Of a stretch of 64,000 nucleotides of DNA, positions 32,726-44,074 are shown piece by piece (the first letter of the stretch is position 1; each line of letters opens with the position of its first letter). The DNA is taken from the NCBI RefSeq assembly GCF_014805685.1, contig NC_060906.1:20876626-20940625 (forward strand), in the 5' to 3' direction. The notes below the pieces were generated by a model. The model made no database searches. It worked only from the letters and a program-made list of their open reading frames with translations, and was not told the DNA's origin. The DNA is from Silurus meridionalis (lineage: Eukaryota; Chordata; Actinopteri; Siluriformes; Siluridae). Made by a program: the position numbers and the translations under genes.

Positions 32726-33400
32726 ATTTCCTTCCAATTAAAGAGCTATAGACTTGGAGGTCAACAAGGGCACTGCATTACAAACGATTATTAACAGCAT
32801 GCTGCAGGTACCAGGGATGGTTGACAAAAAAGTGAAAGTATAAATCAGCCAGAATCTTACTTGAGTAAAAGTCAGAAAAGTCAGTCAAATGCTGCATTGC
32901 ATTATTTTATTTTTTTTATTTGAATGTGCTTCCCTGCCAATTACAGACATAAACAAATTTGTTGATATCTTACCACAAAAGTATAAATGAGTAATGTTTA
33001 CCATTTTGGTCCATTTGTTGTACTATTGAAAGCATTCTGTTAAATCAAAAAAGAACAAAGTCTTTTATTTTTTATTCATATTTGTGGGACACTTGGATAA
33101 CCGGGATGTAAAACTTGATTATCACATAATCCATCACTTGCTCCATCCAACCTTCTGGCTTTGCTCTGAGAAGATCATATGAACCACTATGTGCTTTTTA
33201 ACATCAATAAGAAAGTGACAGGAGATGGGAGTCCAACACATGTCCTCTTTTTACAATATTATGTCGTGCACAACATCTTCAGGCACACATTGCAAAACCA
33301 ACATGCCCTAACCACATGCAATATTTTACTAGATTGTCTGCAATTCTGAATATGTTGCTTTAGCTTAAATTATATTATATCATTTATCATATTTCCAGAT
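32725..33400. other. Intergenic, no gene seen
   Basis: At 32850-32910 CTTACTTGAGTAAAAGTCAG resembles the repeat at 40650-41275. Nothing else recognised. Confidence 0.4.
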
Positions 33401-33406
33401 GAATCC

Positions 33407-33765
33407 TGTCAGAGAACCACCAGCCACACCCCCCTCAAAGGCTCAACACTCTCGCTCAGCCTCTCCCTCCTATTTATCACCGGCACCTGTTTTCCCCTAA
33501 TCCGTCCCCTTTAAATGATCTCTCTCCCCCTTTATTTGCCGTCCGATCTATTGTATACCTAACCCTAGATCATCCAGATGTCCTACTGATCCTGCATTCT
33601 CCTGTGTTCCCTTTGCTCCTCGTTGCGCTTCTCGTGAAGCTCACTACAGCTAAGTTTATTATTTCCTGCAATCCAGTTTCTGATTCTCCTCTGTTTGTTC
33701 TGTTTAAGATCAATAAACTACACCTTGTTTCAGTCCCGGTTTCCGCCGTCTGGTGTTCCGTGACA
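33407..33765 (+). mobile_element. Candidate solo LTR
   Basis: The 359-bp segment begins TGTCAGAGAACC and ends TTCCGTGACA, giving TGTCA/TGACA inverted termini. It carries a polyadenylation-like AATAAA in ATCAATAAACTACACC about 55 bases before the end, and pyrimidine-rich sequence typical of fish Gypsy-type LTRs. AATCC (33402-33406) and ACTCC (33766-33770) could be a decayed 5-bp target duplication. No internal retroelement sequence or second LTR is present. An alternative is an unrelated CT-rich promoter-like stretch. Confidence 0.5.
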
Positions 33766-33769
33766 ACTC

Positions 33770-35540
33770 CAGAGTGGACAATTCTTCCAAAAAAATTAAA
33801 AATAATAATATAATGCACTTATACGTCCAATACGCATCCAATACGGATTGGAAATATTGTGCTTTTTTCCCCCCACTGATCACATGATTTATTTATTTAT
33901 TTATTTATTTTTTTTTTTTACAAAGATTCATTCCCAGGCATTTTTATTGGGTGGATTTTTAAACTCCTAAAGCATTGTAATATATCACAATATCCACGAT
34001 AATCCAAAATATAAATACACAAGACATTGTGTTTATTCCCAGCATTTGCAAAACAGTTCCAATTGCATTAATATATTTCTGTAGTTCTTGTATTTCTATG
34101 ATTTAGATTGTCTAAAAGGATAACAGCTAAGGGTTACAAAGTCCACTGTGCATGTTAAGCTGTTGTTGCAGGTCCAAGCTCCTCCTTGTGTTTTCTGTTC
34201 CACTGTGAGCTGATGGCTAATCAGAGCTTTGTTGGCCCTGTTTGGTTGTTTGTGCGTGGCCTGGATACCTTTGTTGCTTTGGCTATTCTGAGTCTTTCGT
34301 AAGACGCTGGTCATGCGTTGCAACCGGACGCTTGGCTGCTATAACCGACGACAGTCTCGCTAAAAGAAACCAAAATTCCTCCACCCGCAGTAGCTGTTCG
34401 GGTTTGATTCATTTTTGATAAAATGCTCTAGATAAAAAGCCGAGTGAGTAAATAGTATTGTTTGTTATGATTGGCGTTGAAACCAAGTAGATAAAGTGGA
34501 AAGCATTATAGACCGATGATTATCGGGTTATTTATACCTGCAATTACCATTACTGTGCATCTCAGCCAGGCATAACAATGGCAATTCGATTATTATTTTT
34601 TTTAACGTTTTGGCAACTGTGGAATTATTTTCAGGTGGTTTCCATGAGCCTGTATCGCCTCTATTGCATGAAAAATTCATGGAAACCCTTAAAGCAAGAG
34701 TTTAATATGCTGCAAACATCCCCCACCCTTTTCGCTTTATCTGATTGTGACTGCAGACTTTATGGATTTGCAATCACAAGACAATGTTGTTTCAGTCAGC
34801 GTGGTTGGAATGCATGCCTGCTTTCACACTTCCTTTTCCTTTTTACATTTCCTGAGACCCTTTCTCTCTCTCTTTTTCTCTTGCCTTATGCTTTACCCCA
34901 ACCTGGCAGCCCAAAACCTAATACAGCAAACAACCAAGGCATGGTCCGGTTAATTCATATTCATCAACACGTTTACTTCGACTGATGTTTTTCCAGTAGC
35001 ACCTCAGGTTCACCAAAGGCATTGATTGTTCCTCCAAGCCTGTCCTTAAACACTGGATTTCTTGAAATCCCTTTGAAGCTTACACTGTTAAACGTTTCGA
35101 GCGTTCCTCTCGTGCTACATCACGTTTCCACGAGAGGCTGAAGGAACGGTTAACCAATGACCTTGCAAAAGTCCTTCAATTAGTTGGGGCTGCTGGAAAT
35201 GGTGAAACCAAATAAACATATGGTGAAAACATTTTGTCCTCTTATTCAAAGCAGCACAACATTGAATTTGTACACATTCTTGAGATAACGCCAGTCCCAA
35301 CTGGAAAGTAGCAACAGGCAGCTGGCTTCTAAGGCAATGCTTCTCTAAGTGGAGTCTGGAGACCCCCGGGTATCTGTGTACCATCATCAATAGGGTGTTT
35401 GATTTTTATTTGTTTTCATAATTTATTGGAAATCACAAGGCTATTTGACTGATCAGTTGACTCGGCACAAAATACAAAGCAGGCCTGTAATTATTTACTG
35501 TTCTGTGATTGGGTAGAATGAAGCCTGTTTTGCTAAACAG
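33770..35540. other. Intergenic, no gene seen
   Basis: A TTTA/T-rich low-complexity tract lies at 33891-33921. The 34578-34985 plus frame (135 codons) has no motif and is composition-driven; the minus frame at 35115-35390 is likewise unsupported. Confidence 0.4.
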
Positions 35541-35544
35541 GCAT

Positions 35545-35730
35545 TATCTTACAATTACAGTTATAGCCTTTGGCAGATGCTCTTATCCAGAGTGACGAAC
35601 TGAACAGTTGAGGGTTAAGGGCCTTGTTCAAATGCCCAGCATTAGCAACTTGTTGGTAACAGGATTTGAACTTGTTATTTTGCAATCCAGAGGCCATTAC
35701 CTTAAACACTTAGCTACCACCTCCCACAGA
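35545..35730 (-). repeat. SINE-like repeat (A/B type)
   Basis: Minus-strand copy with TTTGGCAGATGCTCTTATCC, GAGTGACGAACTGAACAGTT, GAGGGTTAAGGGCCTTG and CACTTAGCTACCACCTCCC. It contains both the GTCGCTCTGGATAAGAGC-type tail and the tRNA-like head, so it is nearly full length. Confidence 0.65.
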
Positions 35731-36057
35731 AAAAGCGCTTTTATACTAAATATTAGCATGACATTTTAATGAGGGCACGTTAGACATGCTATTTTAAGAG
35801 GCTACAATTAGCGAACAGCCATCACCTAGCTTTCTCGGCTAGCTGCATCAATGGGTTTCTTAGGACTTCATTGTTATAGACCATCCTCGTTCTAGAGATT
35901 GCTAGCTGAGATGCTTAGGAAATCAAACAAAATGTAAACTTGCACTCCATATTTCAAAATAAAGGGCGTCTCTTTAGCAGAAAGAGTGTGATATCGGTGA
36001 GCTAGGTACTGTAGAAGTGTGGCCAGTAACTACTTACAGTAGCAAAGGATGGAAGTG

Positions 36058-36850
36058 TAATGAATGGACATTCAGTTCCACCCAGATGGGGATGTGTTCC
36101 CTTTTGAGTCTGGTTCAAGAAGTTTCAACAGAGAACGTATCTCTTAACGAGAATACTTTTTAAATTTTCCATAGCAGAATTATTTTGCTATTTTACAGGG
36201 CTTTTATTGCAAACATTATAACATTTTGTGTAAATTACTCGTATGGAAATGTTTCTGAGGCTCTAGGGAATGTGTTAGCAAATTATGGACAAAGTTACAA
36301 AGTTTAGAGAGTATATCTAAAGAAGAGTGGTAAGCTGTGCTAACATCATTGCGAATTTTAAGATTCAATAAGATCAGATTATCAAGATCACCGAAGCAAT
36401 TAAATTCTTAAATTCTTCCTCCATTAGTGGTAACTGATGATCCATTACACTGGACATTTTACATTAGATTCATAATTAAAACGTACTTTCCTACTAGGAT
36501 AACAAAACTAAATTGAAGTGATTTCTCTTAAGATTTCTTCCTCATGCCATCTCAGGGAGTTTTTCTTTGCAACAGTCACCACTGGCTCAATCTCAAATGC
36601 ACAATAATAGGAAACAAACTTATAGACACTAAACTTATAACTCTGCTTTTTAGGCAATGCCCATTATCAAAATGAGCTCTACAAATAAAAATGAATTGCA
36701 TTGAAATTGGACATTCGGTGCAACCCAGATGAGGATGGGTTCCCTCTGTTGAGTCTGGTTCCTCTCAAGGTTTCTTTCTTATGCCATCTCGGGGAGTTTT
36801 TCCTTGCAACAGTCGCCACCGGCTCGCTCATCAGGGACAAACTTGATGTT
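36058..36850 (+). mobile_element. L2-like LINE 3' tails, two partial copies
   Basis: Fragment 1 starts at 36058 (AATGAATGGACATTCAGTTC to GAGTCTGGTTC, 36117), is interrupted, and appears to resume at 36522 (TTTCTCTTAAGATTTCTTCC to AATGAATTGCATTGAA, 36706). Fragment 2 (36708-36850: GGACATTCGGTGCAACCCAG, GGGAGTTTTTCCTTGCAACA) follows head to tail. The 400-base interruption (36118-36519) is bounded by GAAGT at 36119-36123 and 36515-36519. Confidence 0.65.
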
Positions 36851-36859
36851 GATCTGCAA

Positions 36860-37875
36860 TGCAGAGATATATACCAACCAAATGTTGAATCAGCAGGAAC
36901 AGCACAAAAGAAGAGACATAAAGGTGGTCTGACTCATATTTTCCATTTTGTTCTGGTGAACACATATAACAAAATGATAATTAATTATACACAATACATT
37001 TCAAAATAAAAGGCATTGTCCTTCAATGTGAAGCAGAAAAGCTGCACAAAAGTGGTTTAGAGGGTAGCATTATCACCTCACAGCCCTAACATTCGACCTT
37101 GGGTTAGGGTTGGAGTTGGTTCTTCCAGGCTCCTTCTGAAGAAACATGATAGTAGGAGATTGCTAATAGTCCTATTGTTTTCATGGTGCTTTATGATGGA
37201 CTGGATTCCCATACAGGGTGCTGAGCGTTTCCAAGTTAAACTTCACCACAACCCTAACCAGGATGAAGTGCTTAATGAGGATGACTAAATGAAAGTGATG
37301 TGCAGATAGTGGATATAAATGGCGGCTAAGATAAATGGGAAGAGGACTCGGACATGAAGCTGTGTTCTGTAAATAACCAAATCCTCACTCAAATGAATGG
37401 AGTTAATTATCCCACTTTCCCCAACAGCTATTGATCAGTGTGTTTTTCATCCAACAGCAGGAGGCACTGTTCTGTAAACAACATATGATCATTTCTCAAT
37501 GTGTTTTTTTTTTCTTTTTAGATTGCCAGCGTGTGCAGATCAGCTGGCTTTTTGAAGAAGAATGAAAACAGGGCCGGCCTGAGAAATCTGTGCATGTACG
37601 ATGGGATTTGTTTTTGAACATGTCGGCTATGGTTAAAGACGTGCTATGTCATAGTCACTGAGCTGCACAGCTTTGGGAAAGGCAGATCTGCTGATCTCAG
37701 TGTTCCTCAGCATCCGAGCGCCGCTGTTTCTTTGGCATGTATGCCGTCTATTGAGAGGGAGAAAAGAACTAAATGCATTGCCACGGCTTTAACAAGGTTA
37801 TTGTGGACGCATTGTGTTTTTTTAGGGGGTTTTTTGGGGGCGGAATATTTCTGTGGGAAAAACCTTGAAAAAAGA
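36860..37875. other. Intergenic; one block shared with 44491-44543
   Basis: The plus strand at about 36908-36957 (AGAAGAGACATAAAGGTGGT, then CTGACTCATATTTTCC) is repeated in diverged form at 44491-44543. The rest shows no exon or repeat that I recognise. Confidence 0.45.
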
Positions 37876-37879
37876 AAGG

Positions 37880-38065
37880 TGCATTATACTTATCATGTAC
37901 TTTATAGCACAGTAAAATTCTTTTTTTTGAAACACCACCCCTGGAGTACAGAGGGTTAGGGGTCTTGCTCAAGGCCTTAATCACTGATCTACCACCGCCC
38001 ACTGGTAGAAAAAGAAGCAAAAGTAGCTGTTACAAAGCCTCCACTTAACCACTGTGCTACATTAA
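37880..38065 (-). repeat. SINE-like repeat B copies
   Basis: ATACTTATCATGTACTTTAT, GCACAGTAAAATTC, GGGTCTTGCTCAAGG and CACTGATCTACCACC form a truncated minus copy; a second tRNA-like end (CCACTTAACCACTGTGCTAC) follows at about 38040. Confidence 0.6.
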
Positions 38066-38069
38066 ACAT

Positions 38070-38750
38070 GAATTCATAACAACCAAGAGCAGTGGAATAT
38101 GTGTTAAGAAATTAAAAGTGTTCTTCATGCCCTGATTTTTTATTTTAAACAGTGTGATAAAAAAAACAAAACCTTTTTCTATTCCAGCTAGGCCTGAAGG
38201 TTAACATTACTGACAGGAACATGCTGTGGTGTTAAGAGAGATTTCCGTTTTGGACCAGACTGAGTGGGGTTTTTTGGCCATCGTGTCATTTCATTCAGTT
38301 TAAAGGCGACACGGCAGAGGAAAGCGTCAGTCACAGCTCGTCCTTTCATTTATTTTTAACCACACGGATCACCTTGGAGGAAGCACAAGCGGTATGCAAT
38401 ATTTGTAATAATAAATGACCCGAGGTGCAAAGAACGGCACTGAATAATCAAACATAACTGAACATAGTCATCATGTAACTAAAGCGAGTGCAGACGCAAA
38501 GTGGAGACTTTGTTTATTTACAGTGCAAACGTAAAAGGCAGGATACTGGAGAAGCAAAACGTGCATTAACGAGAAAAAGAACCTGAATCGAGTGAGACAA
38601 ATGTGAGAGTGAGTGAGGTGCAAGATGTACTTTAAATACATGATCTCATTAGCAGAAAAGGCAAAGTGTGAAAATCAGTCATGTGTCAAGAATCCATGAA
38701 GTGCTGTGGCTTATGGGGAAACATAGTTCAATGATGTATTTAGAATTATG
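38070..38750. other. Intergenic, no gene seen
   Basis: No exon or repeat recognised. Confidence 0.35.
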
Positions 38751-38751
38751 A

Positions 38752-38988
38752 TCCAACTCTTGATGTCACCCAAATGAGGATGGGTTTCCCTTTTGAGTCT
38801 GGTTTCTCTCAAGGTTTCTTCCTCTTAACATCTATGAGAGTTTTTCCTTGCCACAGTCGCCACGGCTGCTTATCAGGGATAAATACACACCGTTCACCTC
38901 AACTGTTAAATCCTGTAAAGCTGCTTTGAGACAATGTCTGTTGTGAAAAGCGCTATAGAAATAAACTTGACTTGACTTGACTTGATGA
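38752..38988 (+). mobile_element. L2-like LINE 3' tail, well preserved
   Basis: CTCTTGATGTCACCCAAATG, CCTTTTGAGTCTGG, AGTTTTTCCTTGCCACAGTC, GCTGCTTTGAGACAATGTCT and a final (CTTGA)n iteration near 38967-38984. The terminal short tandem repeat is how this LINE family ends. 5' truncated. Confidence 0.8.
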
Positions 38989-38989
38989 A

Positions 38990-39630
38990 TTGAAAGCCAA
39001 ACCCTTTGATGTAACTTCTAATGTGACTGTTCTACAGTTTTTGTGTCTTAAATGTTACATTTCTAATAATACACTGTTTAAGATGAAAGAGTGGTATATG
39101 TTTACATTGAACCTTTTTATTTGGGGTATTTGATGGACGCCCTAATCTACGATTAAGTTTTTGTGTCATGTAAAAAAAAAAGGAAAAACTGAGGGTCCGA
39201 GATAAAAGTCGTAGCAGTATGAGAATAAAGTCGAAATTATGAGAATAAAGTCAAATGTTTAAAAAATAGGAGCATTTGGTTAAATAGAATTTTAGGATAG
39301 GATTTAGCAATAAGGATATTATTTGTATTTTATCATTAGTTATATTAGTTAATTATTTAGTTAATTACTAGGAAAAAATCTGACAGACTTTAAGGAAATT
39401 GCCACTTTGTGCAGTTTGAAAGAAATTGATGGTTCATCTGTGTGCTATTAGAGGAGGATATGTTGTTTCTCAAATAACTATGAGAATGATGATCAAAGAA
39501 AATGAAACCTGAAGGAGTTAAACAACGGCGCAACTCGTCGCAAGTACTTCAGTATTTCAGCTGTTTTCTATATTGCCATGAAGTTTTTTCAAAATATTAC
39601 AACTTTATTCCTGGGTTTGGGCACGAAAGC
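38990..39630. other. Intergenic, no gene seen
   Basis: GAGAATAAAGTCGAAATTAT and GAGAATAAAGTC form a short tandem motif at 39220-39252. Nothing else recognised. Confidence 0.4.
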
Positions 39631-39632
39631 AC

Positions 39633-40097
39633 CACTGTGCTTATCCAGAGTAACACATTTATCTCATTCATACACCTGAGCAGCTATGGGTTTAAGGGCT
39701 TTGCTCAGGAGCCCAGAGGTGGCAGCTGGGTGTGGCTGGGATTTGAACTCATTACCTTCGGATTACCTTCAGAAGCCCAACGCATTAACCACTAAGATAC
39801 GACCTCATCACTACTTATATATATAAATGTCTATAAGTCGCTAGGAAACTAAAACCTAACTACTGACGTGCTTTTATTAAAACATCCTGCTAGCAATTTT
39901 GTATGACATTTAAATTGATGGCGTTTGTCCCCCTTTTCCTAAGCAACATACAATTATCCTATTTATACATCTGAACAGTTGAGGGATAAAGACTTTCTCA
40001 AGGGCCCAGCAGTGACAACTTGGTGGTCCTGGGGTTTGAAATGGCAACTTCCTAATCCTAGGCCTTACAGCTTAATCACTGAATTACTACTTTTGCT
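39633..40097 (-). repeat. Two SINE-like repeat copies
   Basis: Minus copies at 39633-39805 (TATCCAGAGTAACACATTTA, GGGCTTTGCTCAGGAGCCC, GTGTGGCTGGGATTTGAACT) and 39955-40097 (ATCTGAACAGTTGAGGGATA, CTCAAGGGCCCAGCAGTGAC). In the first copy GATTACCTTC is directly duplicated. Confidence 0.65.
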
Positions 40098-40277
40098 ATA
40101 GTGTATGAGTTACAATATAGACAATAAAATACAGGTGAAAAAGCTTAAGATAACTGAAAAAGGAGAAACTGTTTTGGGGATCATACATTTAAAGCTTATT
40201 TAATGGGTTGGTAGTATGCTAGTGCAACCCGACTGTAGCAAAGCTAACCTGGGCATTGTTTTCTAGTAGCATTAGAC

Positions 40278-40561
40278 CAGGGGTCACCAACCTTTTTGAA
40301 ACTGAGAGCTACTTCTTGGGTACCGATTAATGTGAAGGGCTACCAGTTTGATACACACAATTTCAGTTGCATCTGAAATAACAAATTTGTTAAATTTACC
40401 TTTTATTATACACTGACACTTATTATAAACTTATTAAGACACTGATCATGTTAATGACTTCTCATAATAATTATCAACAATGATTTAACAAAGTAGGAAA
40501 CAGCTATTTTTAGAAAAGGCCCGCGAGCGAATCATGTGGTCCACCATGTTGGTGACCCCTG
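40278..40561. mobile_element. hAT-type MITE, complete
   Basis: The 284-bp element starts CAGGGGTCACCAAC and ends GTTGGTGACCCCTG, a perfect 14-bp terminal inverted repeat. It is flanked by perfect 8-bp duplications CATTAGAC (40270-40277 and 40562-40569). An 8-bp target duplication is diagnostic of hAT transposition. There is no coding capacity, so it would have needed a transposase supplied by another copy. Confidence 0.93.
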
Positions 40562-40649
40562 CATTAGACAGTTTAGTTAGAATGATACAAGGTCTACCAT
40601 TACGCATTTTTTTGCATCATAATGCTTTGGTAAACCTGCAGAGGAGAAA

Positions 40650-41275
40650 AGACTAATATCAAATTCTACTCAAGTGAAAGTACTGTTACTTCAATGAAAT
40701 TTTACTTAAATACAAGTAAAGTTACCGGTCTAAAAACCTACTCAAGTAAAAAGTACCTCATTTAAAATTTACTCTGAAAATTTTTTTTTTTTACAGTGGG
40801 GGTGGGATGGGGGATTTTATTTAAGTCAAAAAAAGGACAAGGAGATATTAATCTTAACCTAGTTGAAGAAAGGAACAACTTTGAAGTGCAATACCAAAAA
40901 ATAAATAATTAAAAAGCACAACAGGCTTGAGGCTAATGTGAGTTTTGCACTTTTGCAGCAAAGAAGAAAAAAAAATCTCCTCTTATAATGACATTTAATA
41001 TATTGAGAGAAATCGCAAGTGCAGATTCAGAATTCAGACGGTGAACGCACAAATTGAACAACTTTCGTTTCAACTGCATTTTGCTTTCAGCCGGGTCTGC
41101 ATCACTGGCGAACTTCTTGTCCGTCTCCATCTTTCTTTATCAGTTCAGTGCGTTCGTTCTCCACCCATCAATCAATCAGTAGTTTCCATTAGTGCATTAT
41201 TTCTATTCATTTAGTTTTTTAGCTTAGTAACGGATATCATTAAAAAATTTACTTAAGTACAACACTTTAAAAAAA
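40650..41275. repeat. Probable DNA-transposon repeat with AAGTA-rich ends
   Basis: Left end ACTCAAGTGAAAGTACTGTT and ACTCAAGTAAAAAGTACC; right end AAATTTACTTAAGTACAAC. The ends are roughly inverted. Such stretches are common in fish genomes as non-autonomous elements. The interior, including CAGCCGGGTCTGCATCACTG, is diverged. Confidence 0.5.
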
Positions 41276-41374
41276 ACATAGAAGTGCACAAAAAACGATT
41301 TAATTACAATGTACATTGTCTCAAAGCTTAAAACTCCTCGGCTTGACTTTAGTCTGGTATACAAGGGAAGTGAT

Positions 41375-41500
41375 AGCATACTGGTTGAGATGCTAGCCTT
41401 CTGATTAAAAGATTAGGGGTTCATTCCTGCACTGCCAGTCTACCAATGCTGGACCTTTTGAGCAAGGCCCTTCACTGTAAACTTCCCAGGTGTACAAAAG
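41375..41500 (+). repeat. SINE-like repeat B fragment
   Basis: ATGCTAGCCTTCTGATTAAA, AGGGGTTCATTCCTGCACTG and TTTTGAGCAAGGCCCTTCAC in plus orientation. Confidence 0.6.
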
Positions 41501-41517
41501 AGGTAATTGTACATCAT

Positions 41518-41730
41518 TATTACATTACACTTATATAGCGCTTTTCTGCAGCACTCAAAGCGCTTTACATATGAAAGGGGGGATTCTCCTCAACCACCAC
41601 CAATGTGCAGCATCCACCTGGATGATGCGATGGCAGCCATATTGCGCCAGAACGCCCACCACACACCAGCATATTAGTGGAGAGGAGATAGAGTGATATA
41701 GCCAATTAATATGAGGGGATGATTAGTAGG
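41518..41730 (+). repeat. Teleost dispersed repeat
   Basis: ACACTTATATAGCGCTTTTC, AGCACTCAAAGCGCTTTACA, CACCTGGATGATGCGATGGC, GCGCCAGAACGCCCACCACA and AGTGGAGAGGAGATAGAGTG form a repeat I recognise as widespread in fish genomes. The class is uncertain. The palindromic AGCGCTTT motifs at its start are characteristic. Confidence 0.6.
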
Positions 41731-41734
41731 CCAG

Positions 41735-43888
41735 GGGGAATATGTCTTGTTGTTCTTGTTTTTTAAACATTTACATTGTGTTTATCGAAATACTAAAAAG
41801 TTTGTAAAGGATTGCAAGCGCTGTAATCATAAACAGTGGGTGGAGCTGCAAGACAGTAATATGATCAACAGTCCAAATCTCCTTATCTAAAAGAATACAA
41901 TCGTGAAAGATGCACAATGCTTCAAAATCCAAAACACAAAGTGGTTAAAGCTGATTATGCCTCGAGTACAAAGCAGTCTATGGCCTGACCCAGTCGGTCC
42001 ATAAAGCCCCTTCTCCAGTTTCTCAGTCATCGCTCTAGGATATTATCATGTGTTCCTTCTCTGCAACCAGTTACAGACCTCCTGCACTAAAATTACAGCT
42101 GTGGCAAATACATATTGCCAAAATAGCCCCACTGAAACTGATTAAATCTGAGGCATTCTTTGCATAGATATTTGTTATGTGAGTGAAATACTACTTTTTT
42201 TTCTCCCCCCCTCCATACTTTGAATATTCTTGGCTTTATTTTCACGATTTGGATCTCGCAATGGAAAACTGGGGCCCATCTGGCTAAATTTAGAATAATG
42301 ACCATGGTCTATGTTTTGTATGTTCACAGTAAGTGAATGCCGGTGTGGAAGTGTCAGGAAAATCCGCAGAACTGCACGAAAGGGGTGACTATGGAAATAT
42401 TTGGTTTATGCCAGCTTGGCCCCGCTATTGTCTTTGGCCGAGTGCTGCATGCTTTCTGTCTCTTGACCTCTCAGTTAACCGATGATGAATTATAACTCAG
42501 AGTTATAGCTACCTAAAAGCAAGGGCGTTTAAAGATCCTCCGTTTTTAAATGGGTCTCACTTCCTGCTCGTTAACAGCCTTGACACTTCGCCCTCGGAGC
42601 TGGAGCGTGACCGCTGTCAGATAAGATGCAGCGCTCGAGCATCCGATTTGAAAGGACAGCGTCAGAACCGAGCGCTAATCCGTGCCACATGTTTGCTTGG
42701 CCCGAGAGCTCACGCACACAGAGGTCTGACAGAGAGAGACATAGAAGATGAAAAAGGGAGCGGAAAGAGCCAGAGCACGACTGATTCATGGCGTTGGGAA
42801 CACAGTTTTACATCCCGAATTATGTTCCACTGTGCTCTGCTGTTTGTTTTTATCGATGTGGCTCCTGTCCCTTTTGTGCTCCAGGAGCTTTTGCAGCTGC
42901 CCTCTCCTTCAACTTGAACCCGGAGTGCGACTTTTTCACCACTTCCACTGAACACCACTAGAGACACTACTTTTTCTATAGCATGTGTCACGCTTTTTTT
43001 TTTACTTTTTTTTTTCATCGGCCGCTTGTTCTGTTTTGCTTTGTCTGTTGAGCATGTACGGCTGCTCTGCACGCTTTTATGAAACACATGGAAAGCTGGA
43101 AAGAGCCCATCGACTCCACACGGCCCATGAGCTGTGCCTCGTTTCACTCTGCTTTTCCAAATCTTCGAAATATCTCCAGGCAGCTTTTAACAATCAGCTA
43201 TTCGTGCGCCCTGAAGGGAAAGCGGCATACAAATATGAAATTGAGTGTGCAAGGCTTATGTGAATTAGAATGCGGATAAAAAAAAAAAAAAAGAACACTG
43301 ATAAGACAGAAAAAAAATAGCGCTTCCTGTTAAAATCTATTCTGAGAAAGCTCATTTGCATGCATTAAAAAGCATCGAGTGCTAGTCAAATTGTGGTTTC
43401 TAAATTGCCCCAGATATTATTTCGATAGCAAACCCAGGCATACGGTGTACTTTAAGGAGAATTAATAAACTGGCATAGTTGAGTGTTTAGTGTTGTTTTC
43501 CGAAAAAAAAATGAAATGAAAGAATATTATGTTCAGAATGTCTAGGCCTATTCCGTTTCATTATTCAAACAGCGGGACGTTGGCATTAGAGGGAGCAATT
43601 TTTTGGCACGGTGCCAGAAGATACCCGCTACAACTCATACCCGATGCACTCGCATAGACTCTGGTTTCACCATGACCAGAAACAACAAATGATGCCTAAA
43701 TGGGTTAAGAATCAGTTTTAATGTTCTTAATCTTAAACATCTTTAATGTTATCTATAAAATTATCTATAAAGTTGAGCAACTCAGAACTTTGAAGATGGA
43801 TTTGGACTGTAATTAATATCAACAGTCTACTACATTGGCTTAAGACCGCAGTTTTCATGAACATCACTAAACAGCAAACCTTAACAAT
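41735..43888. other. Repeat-poor intergenic region
   Basis: GC content rises at 42540-43240. Several overlapping frames (for example 42710-43147 minus, 145 codons) are open on both strands without any recognised motif. This could include conserved regulatory DNA; only cross-species alignment would tell. A runs at 43278-43292. Confidence 0.35.
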
Positions 43889-43889
43889 G

Positions 43890-44070
43890 ATTAAACCATA
43901 ATGAATGGACATTCTGTGCCACAAGAGCCTTGCTCAGGGGCCCAGGAGTGGCAGCTTGGTGTGGCTGGGATTTGAACTCATGACCTTCATATCCAAAGTC
44001 CAATCCCTTCACCACCAAGAACAGTAGGACTATGCCTATTGTTAAAAGTGATCTAAAATTAAATTGAACA
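43890..44070. mobile_element. LINE tail interrupted by a SINE fragment
   Basis: The LINE tail part AATGAATGGACATTCTGTGC (to 43920) is followed by a minus-strand SINE-like piece (43923-44022: GAGCCTTGCTCAGGGGCCCA, GTGTGGCTGGGATTTGAACT, CTTCACCACCAAGA). LINE-like sequence (TGCCTATTGTTAAAAGTGAT, TAAATTGAAC) then resumes. CAAGAGC and CAAGAAC at the joints may be a decayed target duplication. Confidence 0.6.
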
Positions 44071-44074
44071 ATCC

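Noticed and set aside
34578..34985. 135-codon plus frame, and the 30805-31209 frame
   Set aside because: Composition-driven, with no conserved motif and competing overlapping frames.
42710..43147. 145-codon minus-strand frame
   Set aside because: No domain, signal peptide or family resemblance; three other frames are open over the same GC-richer stretch.
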